From IMG/VR virus record IMGVR_UViG_3300037222_000092, positions 1 through 62,068 of that record: DNA of 62,068 bases; one strand, 5' to 3'. Position numbers and translations under genes: made by a program. The notes below the pieces were generated by a model that worked only from the letters and a program-made list of their open reading frames with translations, had not been told where the DNA came from and did no database searches. The first letter of the stretch is position 1. Every line of letters begins with the position of its first letter. The stretch comes from a virus. This document shows positions 7,114 through 13,375 of the stretch, in pieces.

Positions 7114-7692
7114 TTACTCAGCAGAAGCCACCCGACTACCGTTCGGATTGACGATGACGTATCCGGAGATCGAGCGAACGTGTTCTCTGGTTAACCCGCG
7201 ACCGGAATTCCCGTCATGCACCAGCCAATTTGATCCGCCGATATAGCTGAGCAAGATCATGACGTGGTGATTGCGCGCTGCTGCCATTCTTGGCGCCGGC
7301 GCCGTCCGCGGAAACTTCCTGATCCAGTTGTAGGCAAGATTGAGATCGGGAATTATGCGTCCGAATATGAAGAGCGAGGCAGAACAACCACAATAAGCAT
7401 GCGGACATCCAGATGGCCGCCCGCCGATTACCGAGCCGCCATCGCCCTCGAACCGCGCGTAATGGCCGCGCACGCGTGAGCGAGGCATAATGTGGCGGCG
7501 AATGTGATGATGAGAGTAATAATGATGATGGCGATATCCGCGCGCTTCCGCTGGCGCTGCAGCGTAAATCATACCGAGCCAAATAAAGACTGTCGCCAGT
7601 GCGGCAATCGCAATCTGCTTAAACCATTGCCGTCGCAGATAGCGAGTGGTTGCGGCGGACTGAAATAGTCTCGATGTAGGCGTCATAGTCAT
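7114..7692 (-). CDS. Exported protein with His-rich region
   Basis: 192 residues from the ATG at 7692, which has AAAGGA upstream. A hydrophobic segment at about 26-50 ends in 'AAAPAEARG', a likely Sec signal or anchor. A His/Arg-rich linker ('YRHHHYYSHHHIRRH') follows. The C-terminal domain has 'HVMILLSYIGGSNWLVHDGNSG' and 'RSISGYVIVNP', a pattern I associate with a conserved exported family in Bradyrhizobium whose cysteine/histidine layout recalls cell-wall hydrolases. Function is uncertain. An exported protein in an early operon could alter the envelope against superinfection. Confidence 0.7.
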   Translation of the reverse strand: MTMTPTSRLFQSAATTRYLRRQWFKQIAIAALATVFIWLGMIYAAAPAEARGYRHHHYYSHHHIRRHIMPRSRVRGHYARFEGDGGSVIGGRPSGCPHAYCGCSASLFIFGRIIPDLNLAYNWIRKFPRTAPAPRMAAARNHHVMILLSYIGGSNWLVHDGNSGRGLTREHVRSISGYVIVNPNGSRVASAE

Positions 7693-7739
7693 CGGAGATG
7701 TTCCTTTCGTCTCAGGTGAAGGTGGCGTCGAAAGCACAG

Positions 7740-7979
7740 TTACAAATCGAGACTGCTGTAGAATTCTTCGGCCGACTTATGCTCGATCGCTGCAAGGCCC
7801 CATACGATCAGAGCCTCAGCCATGCCCTCGACTGAGGATTCAGCCCTTGCTGCTGCAGCGCAAAGCCTGTTCATGATCGCGCGCTGGAGGTGGATTTCCA
7901 TTGTGACCGGAACGTCGCTAACCGGCTTCGGCGCGTTCATCGCGCGGATCAACGGAAGGGTGATGATCTGGGCGGTCAT
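7740..7979 (-). CDS. Hypothetical small protein
   Basis: 79 residues. 'VTMEIHLQRAIMNRLCAAAARAESSVEGMAEALIVWGL' resembles a ribbon-helix-helix or short helical dimer segment, but no clear motif is complete. Its start overlaps the upstream stop by 4 bases. Possibly a small DNA-binding protein. Confidence 0.6.
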   Translation of the reverse strand: MTAQIITLPLIRAMNAPKPVSDVPVTMEIHLQRAIMNRLCAAAARAESSVEGMAEALIVWGLAAIEHKSAEEFYSSLDL

Positions 7980-8233
7980 GCCGCCCTCTGAATAGGTGGC
8001 GGGGTGGACTCGCTTCGGTCCTGCACCCCGCCGGCGTCTGTTGAACAGCCGACGCCTAAGCCAATGCCATTGCGGTCGCGGGCGTATGCTAAATAGGCGG
8101 CAGATTTTGCTACCGCTTCCGGGCGCGACGTTGAGGCATCGGATTTGAATTGATGTGACGGATCCCGCTCAAACGGGCAGCCGTAATAAGCGCAGTAGTC
8201 TTGATGCAGACAGGGAGGGGTGCAGAGGGTCAT
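7976..8233 (-). CDS. Hypothetical Cys-rich protein
   Basis: 85 residues with five N-terminal cysteines ('CTPPCLHQDYCAYYGCPF'), which could coordinate a metal, and a disordered C-terminus. Overlaps both neighbours by 4 bases. Unknown. Confidence 0.6.
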   Translation of the reverse strand: MTLCTPPCLHQDYCAYYGCPFERDPSHQFKSDASTSRPEAVAKSAAYLAYARDRNGIGLGVGCSTDAGGVQDRSESTPPPIQRAA

Positions 8234-8595
8234 TTCGAACCCTCCGTTGGCTTCTTTTCGGCATCAATTGCCCCGATTTCCGAACGCTCGAAACGGAGAA
8301 GCTTGCCGTTGTCATAAATTCCAGCGATTGGTCCCCATCCCTTCCGCGGGCCATCATCAATCGTTCCGCAAAAACCATTCAAAACGCCCAACATCCCGAT
8401 ACGGAAGGTGTTCGGCGCAATGAAAGTGTAACCAGAGCGCTCGCCACCGGCCGCAACTTGAACACTCGGATGATCAGCAAGCGTTTTATTGCAGGGCACG
8501 CGGATGCAAAGCAATTCTGCCAAGGCGTAGGGATCAATTTCGACGAGTGAATTGAGGAAGGTAATCAGATCGTCAGTATCCTCGCGGATGCTCAT
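8230..8595 (-). CDS. Hypothetical early protein
   Basis: 121 residues. The N-terminus is helical ('TDDLITFLNSLVEIDPYALAELL') and the C-terminal half beta-rich ('GYTFIAPNTFRIGMLGVLN'). Its start codon and AGGAG site are supplied by copy A of the junction repeat (8593-8617). Proteins starting this way are frequent in Rhizobiales phages; function unknown. Confidence 0.7.
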   Translation of the reverse strand: MSIREDTDDLITFLNSLVEIDPYALAELLCIRVPCNKTLADHPSVQVAAGGERSGYTFIAPNTFRIGMLGVLNGFCGTIDDGPRKGWGPIAGIYDNGKLLRFERSEIGAIDAEKKPTEGSK

Positions 8596-8813
8596 GCCGC
8601 GCTCCTATGAGTTGCGGGTATAGAGAAACATCGACAGATTTCGTGAATTTGAAATTGCCGATATGCGACGAATTCAGCATCCGATGCCGTCATCGCGAAT
8701 GGATAAAACTGCGCCCCTCCTTCACCGACGAAAAGATCACTCCCAATGGCGGTAGGCAATGCAGCAACTAATGGCGTCGCAGTGAGTCCCTTGATAAACT
8801 TTCGCCGGTTCAT
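8592..8813 (-). CDS. Tat-leader protein with portal-like fragment
   Basis: 73 residues. The N-terminus 'MNRRKFIKGLTATPLVAALP' has a twin-arginine signal layout. The rest ('MTASDAEFVAYRQFQIHEIC' then 'RCFSIPATH') closely resembles the portal segment just before the 'VPP' motif; compare this phage's own portal 'PPEDAQLLQTRGFHVEQMCR'. The protein stops where the portal would continue, ending in HRSAA from the junction repeat. It therefore looks like a chimera of an export leader and a portal remnant. Expression is plausible, as AGGAG lies 6 bases upstream. Function unknown. Confidence 0.65.
   Translation of the reverse strand: MNRRKFIKGLTATPLVAALPTAIGSDLFVGEGGAQFYPFAMTASDAEFVAYRQFQIHEICRCFSIPATHRSAA
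8593..8617. repeat. Gene-junction repeat, copy A
   Basis: One of three copies (A here, B 8811-8837, C 8987-9013) of a 25-27 bp sequence. On the minus strand each reads HRSAA-stop in one frame and supplies an AGGAG ribosome binding site and the start codon of the next gene. A differs from B at one position. Confidence 0.85.
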
Positions 8814-8989
8814 GCCGCGCTCCTATGAGCTGCGGCGTGTGGATTCCGACGAAGTTTTCTGACCTTTGATGGTCGCACAAAATGACTGGGCTGCGGACCA
8901 ATCGGGATACGGTGACCCAAATCGAACGCCACTTGTTTCCGAAATCGGCGCATCCTCTGAGATTCTATAAATTTGCGAAATGGACTCAC
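8810..8989 (-). CDS. Small basic protein with GTG start
   Basis: 59 residues, missed if only ATG starts are used. The GTG at 8989 follows AGGAG in junction repeat copy C, and the protein ends in AAHRSAA in copy B. It is strongly basic ('SPFRKFIESQRMRRFRKQVA'), which suggests nucleic-acid binding. Being bounded by identical junction repeats marks it as a mobile cassette. Confidence 0.55.
   Translation of the reverse strand: MSPFRKFIESQRMRRFRKQVAFDLGHRIPIGPQPSHFVRPSKVRKLRRNPHAAAHRSAA
8811..8837. repeat. Gene-junction repeat, copy B
   Basis: Matches copy C over 27 bp with one difference, which changes the start codon from GTG to ATG. It joins the small basic gene to the Tat/portal chimera gene. 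Confidence 0.85.
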
Positions 8990-9013
8990 GCCGCGCTCCT
9001 ATGAGCTGCGGCG
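8987..9013. repeat. Gene-junction repeat, copy C
   Basis: Third copy. The HRSAA frame is open upstream, but the real upstream gene (9017-9247) stops 4 bases before the repeat in another frame, so here the repeat serves only as ribosome binding site and GTG start. Confidence 0.85.
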
Positions 9014-9016
9014 GAA

Positions 9017-9247
9017 TCAAGTGAGCATTTCGGCAACGATGACTGCGATGCAAAGCGCAGATGGTTTTCGTTCACCATCAATATAAAACTGCGCCGCGCG
9101 CTCGCTGCAGTGGATCCGTTGCGCCAGATTGAGCGCTGGTTTGTCTTTCCAGAGCGCCCGAACAATTGTTCCGAATTGGTTTTTTTGGAACGGACGTTCT
9201 GTGATGACTGTGGACAAACGCGCTCGCGCCGTTGATGATTCGCCCAT
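9017..9247 (-). CDS. Putative HTH regulatory protein
   Basis: 76 residues. 'LNLAQRIHCSERAAQFYIDG' is a plausible helix-turn-helix and the protein is small and basic, like Cro/CII-type phage regulators. AGGAG lies 7 bases before its ATG. It is the second gene of the lytic operon after the Cro-like gene, with a plus-strand gene in between. Confidence 0.7.
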   Translation of the reverse strand: MGESSTARARLSTVITERPFQKNQFGTIVRALWKDKPALNLAQRIHCSERAAQFYIDGERKPSALCIAVIVAEMLT

Positions 9248-9402
9248 GAACGCACTCCTACAAACTCACAATTCGAAGATCGCGGTAACGCTTTGTTATC
9301 CGCGTTTTTCGACCAGCAATTTAGCGATGGAATTTTGCTCCCGTATCGCGTGTAAGTACCCCCAAGGGCGATGTTCAAACCGCCAACATAAGGGGGCAAC
9401 CC

Positions 9403-9699
9403 GTGACGCACTGGCTGATACCGCCGGCCGGATTGATCGAGCCGGTGCCGGCCCCGGAATTCTATACCGACGGCTGCGGCGCCATCGAGATGTTCGGATC
9501 CTGTGTGCGCCTTCACCTCTATTCCGAGCAGATGCCACTCGAGTGTATTGGAGGATTGCCGCAGAAGGTGGTGGTGGTGAAGATTGTGCGACCTATCAAG
9601 ACTTTGCCGCAGACATTGATTCAGATCACGCGATGCCTGTGGCCGGACGATCCGCCGTGCATGCGGCCGCGAGGTGGAAGGCCGACGCTGGTGCGGTAG
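9403..9699 (+). CDS. Hypothetical protein on the opposite strand
   Basis: 98 residues from a GTG at 9403 preceded by AAGGGGG, a good ribosome binding site. 'PAPEFYTDGCGAIEMFGSCV' and 'VVVVKIVRPIKTLPQTL' give a folded beta-rich protein of a type I recall as common in Bradyrhizobium genomes. It is convergent with the Cro-like gene and antisense to leftward transcription. Function unknown. Confidence 0.7.
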   Translation: MTHWLIPPAGLIEPVPAPEFYTDGCGAIEMFGSCVRLHLYSEQMPLECIGGLPQKVVVVKIVRPIKTLPQTLIQITRCLWPDDPPCMRPRGGRPTLVR

Positions 9700-9704
9700 C
9701 GGCA

Positions 9705-9917
9705 TCATTCGGCGGCCTCGGATTGCATGAAGTCGTTCGCGGTAACTTCGCCAGCCGTCACCGCAATAATTCGATCCAGGAGTCGCCGCCGCGGAAGCCG
9801 TCCATTGCGAGCTCGCAAGATAGTTGTGCGGTCGCAGCCGAGGTCGTCCTGGCGCAACCGCGCAGCCATCCCTTCATCGTCAAGACCCTCGCGGGTCATC
9901 CAATCGGCTAGTCTCAT
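9705..9917 (-). CDS. Cro-like HTH regulator
   Basis: 70 residues. 'GMAARLRQDDLGCDRTTILRARNG' is an XRE-type helix-turn-helix with the final helices 'RRLLDRIIAVTAGEVTANDF'. Its promoter overlaps the operator at 9927-9943, and the CI-like repressor is divergent from it. This is the standard lambdoid immunity layout, so it should be the first gene of the lytic operon and antagonise the repressor. Confidence 0.82.
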   Translation of the reverse strand: MRLADWMTREGLDDEGMAARLRQDDLGCDRTTILRARNGRLPRRRLLDRIIAVTAGEVTANDFMQSEAAE

Positions 9918-9924
9918 GATTCCA

Positions 9925-9953
9925 TCTGTGCGCTAGACGCACAATTAAGTCAA
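9925..9953 (-). promoter_or_regulatory. Lytic promoter with overlapping operator
   Basis: On the minus strand a TTGACT -35 (9953-9948) and a -10 hexamer CACAGA 17 bases on (9930-9925) enclose the palindrome TGTGCG-5-CGCACA (9927-9943). The same architecture recurs at 10564-10592. Repressor bound here would block transcription of the lytic operon. Confidence 0.7.
9927..9943. promoter_or_regulatory. CI-type operator O1
   Basis: A 17-bp palindrome with perfect 6-base arms, TGTGCG and CGCACA, and centre ctaga. Two more copies are at 10541-10557 and 10575-10591, and a half site TGTGCG is at 9961. Shared only by promoter regions around the immunity genes. Confidence 0.82.
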
Positions 9954-9975
9954 TAGGGTCTGTGCGTAGGGAGCT

Positions 9976-10257
9976 ATGGAAGCGGCAATAGGCTTGTTTC
10001 ATGCTGTGCGTATGGCGCAACGGCCCCGCACCTGGCGAAAAAGCTTCCTCAGAGAGTATCGGGAGGCCGCCGAGCTGTCGCTCGAATCGGTCGCCGAGCA
10101 GATGGGCCTTACCCATAGCCAGCTATCCAAGATAGAACGTGGAATTCACCCGTATAATCAACAGGTTCTTGAGGTAGCCGCCCTGGAATATGGCTGCACT
10201 GTGGCGGATTTGTTGAATAAACCGCCCCTAAAGAAGGCGATTGGCGGAAAACGCTGA
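9976..10257 (+). CDS. CI-like XRE repressor
   Basis: 93 residues with an XRE helix-turn-helix at about 33-62 ('LSLESVAEQMGLTHSQLSKI'). It is a short repressor without a LexA-type cleavage domain, so RecA-driven autocleavage is not expected. It is divergent from the Cro-like gene with operators between. An alternative start is at 10012; GGGAG lies very close to the chosen ATG. It probably binds the TGTGCG/CGCACA palindromes, maintaining lysogeny and controlling the integration operon. Confidence 0.82.
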   Translation: MEAAIGLFHAVRMAQRPRTWRKSFLREYREAAELSLESVAEQMGLTHSQLSKIERGIHPYNQQVLEVAALEYGCTVADLLNKPPLKKAIGGKR

Positions 10258-10259
10258 AA

Positions 10260-10520
10260 ATGCCGTCCGAATCAGGTCAAACTGCCATGATTTGGGGTAT
10301 TTTACTCTGGCTTGTCCTTTGCTTCATCGTGGCAGTGGCCGCAAACACCCGCAACAGGGGCGCGGGGGCGTGGTTCCTGCTTTCCTTGATCATTTCACCC
10401 CTGATAGCCGTATTGCTCCTCCTTGCCCTTCCAAGGCGAGAACCAGGGGGCATTTCGCTTTGGCGCAGAGATAAACACCCCGATGGGCCGATCCGGCTCA
10501 CGCGCGCCGACCAAAAATAA
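10260..10520 (+). CDS. Small membrane protein in immunity operon
   Basis: 86 residues with two hydrophobic segments (about 10-30 and 38-57, 'WFLLSLIISPLIAVLLLLAL') and a charged C-terminal tail. It starts two bases past the repressor stop and so is co-expressed in the lysogen. Small membrane proteins in this position often act in superinfection exclusion; that role is inference. Confidence 0.65.
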   Translation: MPSESGQTAMIWGILLWLVLCFIVAVAANTRNRGAGAWFLLSLIISPLIAVLLLLALPRREPGGISLWRRDKHPDGPIRLTRADQK

Positions 10521-10540
10521 CCTCATAAGAATAAGGCAAT

Positions 10541-10557
10541 AGTGCGCTAGACGCACT
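10541..10557. promoter_or_regulatory. CI-type operator O2
   Basis: Palindrome AGTGCG-ctaga-CGCACT, 6-base arms, with the same centre as O1. It ends 6 bases before the -35 of the next promoter. Confidence 0.8.
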
Positions 10558-10563
10558 TTCCTG

Positions 10564-10592
10564 TTGACAATGGTTGTGCGTTAGGCGCACAT
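10564..10592 (+). promoter_or_regulatory. Repressible promoter of the integration operon
   Basis: TTGACA (-35, 10564-10569), a 17-base spacer and a -10 GCACAT (10587-10592), with operator O3 (10575-10591) filling spacer and -10. It mirrors the lytic promoter at 9925-9953. Confidence 0.7.
10575..10591. promoter_or_regulatory. CI-type operator O3
   Basis: TGTGCG-ttagg-CGCACA, perfect 6-base arms. The third member of the operator set. Confidence 0.82.
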
Positions 10593-10606
10593 TCCCCACG
10601 CTGATT

Positions 10607-10622
10607 TGTTTCACGTGAAACG
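10607..10622. promoter_or_regulatory. parS: parS centromere-like site
   Basis: TGTTTCACGTGAAACG matches the widely conserved chromosomal parS consensus TGTTTCACGTGAAACA at 15 of 16 positions and contains the full 14-bp palindrome. It lies between the repressible promoter and the ATG at 10632, so bound ParB would cover the 5' end of this transcript. The sequence match is direct; recognition by host ParB or the phage ParB-like protein is inferred. Confidence 0.8.
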
Positions 10623-10631
10623 GGGGAAACC

Positions 10632-10838
10632 ATGAAAAAAATTCAGGTTCATTACCACGCGGCGGATGGCGCCCGTGGCGTCGTCAACTATTTGAGTGGA
10701 GACAACGCAGCGCTCAGTAGCACATCCAATGAGAAGGGTACGGCTCTCCGCGCTGTTTTGATGGAGAAGGCAAAGACGTTTGCCGGTGAGTGGTCGAAGG
10801 TTTTTCCCGGCGATCAATTTTTTGCAGCCGAAATATAA
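10632..10838 (+). CDS. Hypothetical protein downstream of parS
   Basis: 68 residues, 'MKKIQVHYHAADGARGVVNY', with a basic helical centre. A GGGGG ribosome binding site precedes the ATG. First gene of the operon that leads to the integrase and controlled by O2/O3. No family recognised. Confidence 0.65.
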   Translation: MKKIQVHYHAADGARGVVNYLSGDNAALSSTSNEKGTALRAVLMEKAKTFAGEWSKVFPGDQFFAAEI

Positions 10839-10849
10839 GGCCGCACAAA

Positions 10850-11005
10850 ATGTTCACACTCACAACAGCCGCATGGCTTTTCGCGATCTCGATCGCCGCC
10901 TGCTTTGGTTTTCTCTTGGGAGCAATGTTTAGAATCGGTGCCAAGGCCGATGCTGATGAGATACGAGCAAAGCCCCGTAAGCGGCGCCGAACAATCATAA
11001 GTTAG
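10850..11005 (+). CDS. Small membrane protein
   Basis: 51 residues from the ATG at 10850, with AAGG about 9 bases upstream. One transmembrane segment (about 6-26, 'TAAWLFAISIAACFGFLLGAM') is followed by a basic cytoplasmic tail ending 'KPRKRRRTIIS'. Unknown function. Confidence 0.6.
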   Translation: MFTLTTAAWLFAISIAACFGFLLGAMFRIGAKADADEIRAKPRKRRRTIIS

Positions 11006-11070
11006 CGCGGCCGGCGAAGTGAGCCGCATCTTGTTCTGATCAGCCCGACAGAATTACGCGCGGTGAAATC

Positions 11071-11151
11071 ATGAATGCGTTTATCACTGTCGCCGCGGTG
11101 ATCGCTCTGTGGGCGATACTGGCGGTTTATCTTATTCGAACGCCCGAATGA
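11071..11151 (+). CDS. 26-residue membrane peptide
   Basis: A complete ORF starting 'MNAFITVAAVIALWAILAVY', almost entirely one hydrophobic helix with a short charged end. It lies between two genes of the same operon, with GGTGA about 4 bases upstream. Very short, so coding status is tentative. Confidence 0.4.
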   Translation: MNAFITVAAVIALWAILAVYLIRTPE

Positions 11152-11201
11152 ATTCCCTCCGCGCACATCACCCCCCAACCCAGCCCATGCGCGGCGGGAT
11201 A

Positions 11202-11250
11202 GCGCCGTGGCCTTTGCCGATATCTTGTGGCCGGCGAAGCGCCACGGCGC
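11202..11250. repeat. Inverted repeat in operon leader
   Basis: Perfect 10-bp arms GCGCCGTGGC (11202-11211) and GCCACGGCGC (11241-11250) around a 29-base loop, upstream of the gene at 11292. No T-run follows, so it is not a typical terminator. It may be a regulatory hairpin or a binding site. Confidence 0.6.
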
Positions 11251-11291
11251 AGTTCTATGTCTGTGTAACCCTAGTGTGTGGAGTGTTTGTC

Positions 11292-11843
11292 ATGAGTTAT
11301 GCGTTGAAGGAATTCAGAACTGATTGGGCGGCACATCAATTGCCGCAATCGGCGCCGCTGGTGCCAGCGATCGAATATGAGCCGCCCGGCGAAGCCGAGA
11401 TCGAGCCGCTATCGACGCAGCAAAAACTTGCGTTGCTGCAAATGAGTCGGCGCATATCGCATCAGGCAATATGGCGCGCGATGAAAGAGAAATACGAAGC
11501 CGCGCCATTTACAATCTCGACCTTCCGGCAATTGCGTGAGCTCGGCTTGGCCGAACTACTCGATGGCCAGAAATATCATTCCCTCACCACCAGTGGCGCA
11601 CAGCTCTGCGATCTGATCGGCCGGCAATTGGTGCGCGATCACAAGATTCACACAGCATGGATCGGCGGTCATGTCGCCGCGTCGACGACTCTATTTTGCA
11701 CCTGCGGCTGGTCGTGCGGACTTCGGCGCGGCGACAACATGCAATTGAAAGCGGCGCGCGCGATGTCAACGCATCTGCGCACGGTTGAGGCGATGGATGG
11801 GTTGAAGACGGCGCTGGCGCCGCGAAGAACTGACGGGGCTTAA
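11292..11843 (+). CDS. Hypothetical protein with CxCG segment
   Basis: 183 residues from the ATG at 11292, with GGAG 8 bases upstream; the longer ORF upstream is rejected for lack of a ribosome binding site. 'STRLRELGLAEL'-like wHTH features are visible around 'FTISTFRQLRELGLAELLDG', and 'FCTCGWSCGL' could bind metal. The stop overlaps the methyltransferase start (TAATG), so the two are coupled and may work together. Family unknown. Confidence 0.65.
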   Translation: MSYALKEFRTDWAAHQLPQSAPLVPAIEYEPPGEAEIEPLSTQQKLALLQMSRRISHQAIWRAMKEKYEAAPFTISTFRQLRELGLAELLDGQKYHSLTTSGAQLCDLIGRQLVRDHKIHTAWIGGHVAASTTLFCTCGWSCGLRRGDNMQLKAARAMSTHLRTVEAMDGLKTALAPRRTDGA

Positions 11844-12874
11844 TGACCGTTCGGATTCTGAAAGGGAACAGCTTGGACATTCTCCGTAGCTTACCGAATG
11901 GCTCGGTACATTGCTCTGTCAGCAGTCCGCCTTATTGGCGGCAGCGTGATTATGGGATGGCCGGTCAGATTGGCCTAGAAACGACACCCGAAGAATATAT
12001 CACAAAGCTTGTAGCTATCTATCGGGAGATCAACAGAGTCCTTCGCGATGACGGCACTGCATGGATAAACATTGGCGACAAGTGGGCTTCTGGCGGCAAT
12101 GGCGGCGGCGGATCATTCATGGCCGAGCGCGGCGATGCATGGGCTCACGCAAAGCAGTCGAAGGGCTGGCGATCTCCACCCACAGGCTACAAAGATAAGG
12201 ATCTAGTCGGACTGCCTTTCATGCTCGCGTTTGCCATGCGCGCCGATGGCTGGTTCTGGAGACAATGCAACATTTGGGCGAAGCCGAATGGGATGCCGGA
12301 ATCGGTTAGCGACCGCAGCACGATCAGCCACGAATACGTCCTGCATTTTTCAAAACAGAATGACTATTGGTACGACAGCGACGCAGCTCGTACGCCCGCC
12401 GCACCGTCATTCGAAACACGGCTTGCCCAGGACGTAGATTCACAGGCCGGCAGTGACCGCGCCAACGGCGGCGCCAAAACCAACGGCACGATGAAAGCAG
12501 TCAGCCGCAAGTCTGATAAGCGGCGCGGGCACACGCGCCGTCACGCAGGTTTCAATGACCGATGGGATGCCATGGAGCGCGACGGTCAGATTGCAAATGG
12601 CGCAAACCTTCGTTCCGTTTGGTGGATATCACCGGCTCAATATCGCGGTGGCCACTACGCGGTCATGCCCGACACGCTGGCCGAGATTTGCATAACCGCT
12701 GGCTGCCCCAAGGGGGGGGTAGTCCTCGATCCTTTTGGCGGCGCCGGGACAACGGGACTTGTCGCGGATCGGCTCGGCCGCGATGCCATCCTGATCGAAC
12801 TCAATCCAGAATACGCCGAAATGGCCGAACGTCGGATCAAGGACGATGCCGGTATGTTTGCGAGTGTTGAGTAA
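11843..12874 (+). CDS. DNA methyltransferase (SPPY, probable N4-cytosine type)
   Basis: 343 residues. Motif IV is S28-P-P-Y with following Trp, typical of N4-cytosine enzymes. Motif I, 'DPFGGAGTTGLVA', lies near residue 295, and the enzyme ends 'IELNPEYAEMAERRI'. The central variable part presumably sets specificity. It is unrelated to the DPPY enzyme at 3069-4451 beyond the fold, so this phage carries two different modification enzymes. It is in the CI-controlled operon with the integrase rather than in the lytic operon. Likely to protect DNA against restriction; target unknown. Confidence 0.9.
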   Translation: MTVRILKGNSLDILRSLPNGSVHCSVSSPPYWRQRDYGMAGQIGLETTPEEYITKLVAIYREINRVLRDDGTAWINIGDKWASGGNGGGGSFMAERGDAWAHAKQSKGWRSPPTGYKDKDLVGLPFMLAFAMRADGWFWRQCNIWAKPNGMPESVSDRSTISHEYVLHFSKQNDYWYDSDAARTPAAPSFETRLAQDVDSQAGSDRANGGAKTNGTMKAVSRKSDKRRGHTRRHAGFNDRWDAMERDGQIANGANLRSVWWISPAQYRGGHYAVMPDTLAEICITAGCPKGGVVLDPFGGAGTTGLVADRLGRDAILIELNPEYAEMAERRIKDDAGMFASVE

Positions 12875-12881
12875 AAAAAGC

Positions 12882-13214
12882 ATGAGCCTTTCCTCCGTCA
12901 AACGCGCGCTGATCGAGATGGTGCAATTCGGCGCACTGTCACGCCAGGACGGCGGATGGTTTAGCTGCAATCAAACTAGGTTTTACGATTGCACTGTGAT
13001 GGCGCTGTTATCGAAACAACTGGCCATTTATTCGATCAATGAGAAATTACCGGGACGGCAGTTCGTCAGATTGAACGAAGCCGGCATCGCTCTTGCGCGC
13101 GCTATCGTCGCGGAATTGAACGGGAGAAAACAGGCGAACGAAGCCGCTGAACGGTTGCAGGCAGAGATCATGCGGCTCACGCCGACCAGTTGGGTCGTGG
13201 AGAAGGTGACGTGA
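12882..13214 (+). CDS. Hypothetical protein, possible wHTH
   Basis: 110 residues from the ATG at 12882. 'SVKRALIEMVQFGALSRQDGGW' followed by 'QFVRLNEAGIALARAIVAEL' resembles a winged helix with a following long helix. It starts 8 bases after the methyltransferase stop and may be its accessory. Unknown. Confidence 0.6.
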   Translation: MSLSSVKRALIEMVQFGALSRQDGGWFSCNQTRFYDCTVMALLSKQLAIYSINEKLPGRQFVRLNEAGIALARAIVAELNGRKQANEAAERLQAEIMRLTPTSWVVEKVT

Positions 13215-13375
13215 TAAAAATCCTACTCGACCCAAAAATTTTCAATTACCTCATTCTTTCTCTTTACGCGATCAACGCAGGTCGCTGGGCATTGTTCGGT
13301 AGCTGGGCCGATGTTTCATATTGGGCGTCCGCATTCGCCATAACAGCGACCGTCACATGGGGATATAACCATTGA
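13211..13375 (+). CDS. Small two-segment membrane protein (GTG start)
   Basis: 54 residues; GTG at 13211 overlaps the previous stop (GTGA). Two hydrophobic stretches ('FNYLILSLYAINAG' and 'YWASAFAITATVTWG'). Tightly coupled in the operon. Unknown. Confidence 0.5.
   Translation: MIKILLDPKIFNYLILSLYAINAGRWALFGSWADVSYWASAFAITATVTWGYNH

Noticed and set aside
8986-9708. 240-codon minus-strand ORF ending HRSAA
   Set aside because: Overlaps the HTH gene at 9017-9247 and is antisense to the gene at 9403; no ribosome binding site. Its HRSAA end comes from the junction repeat.
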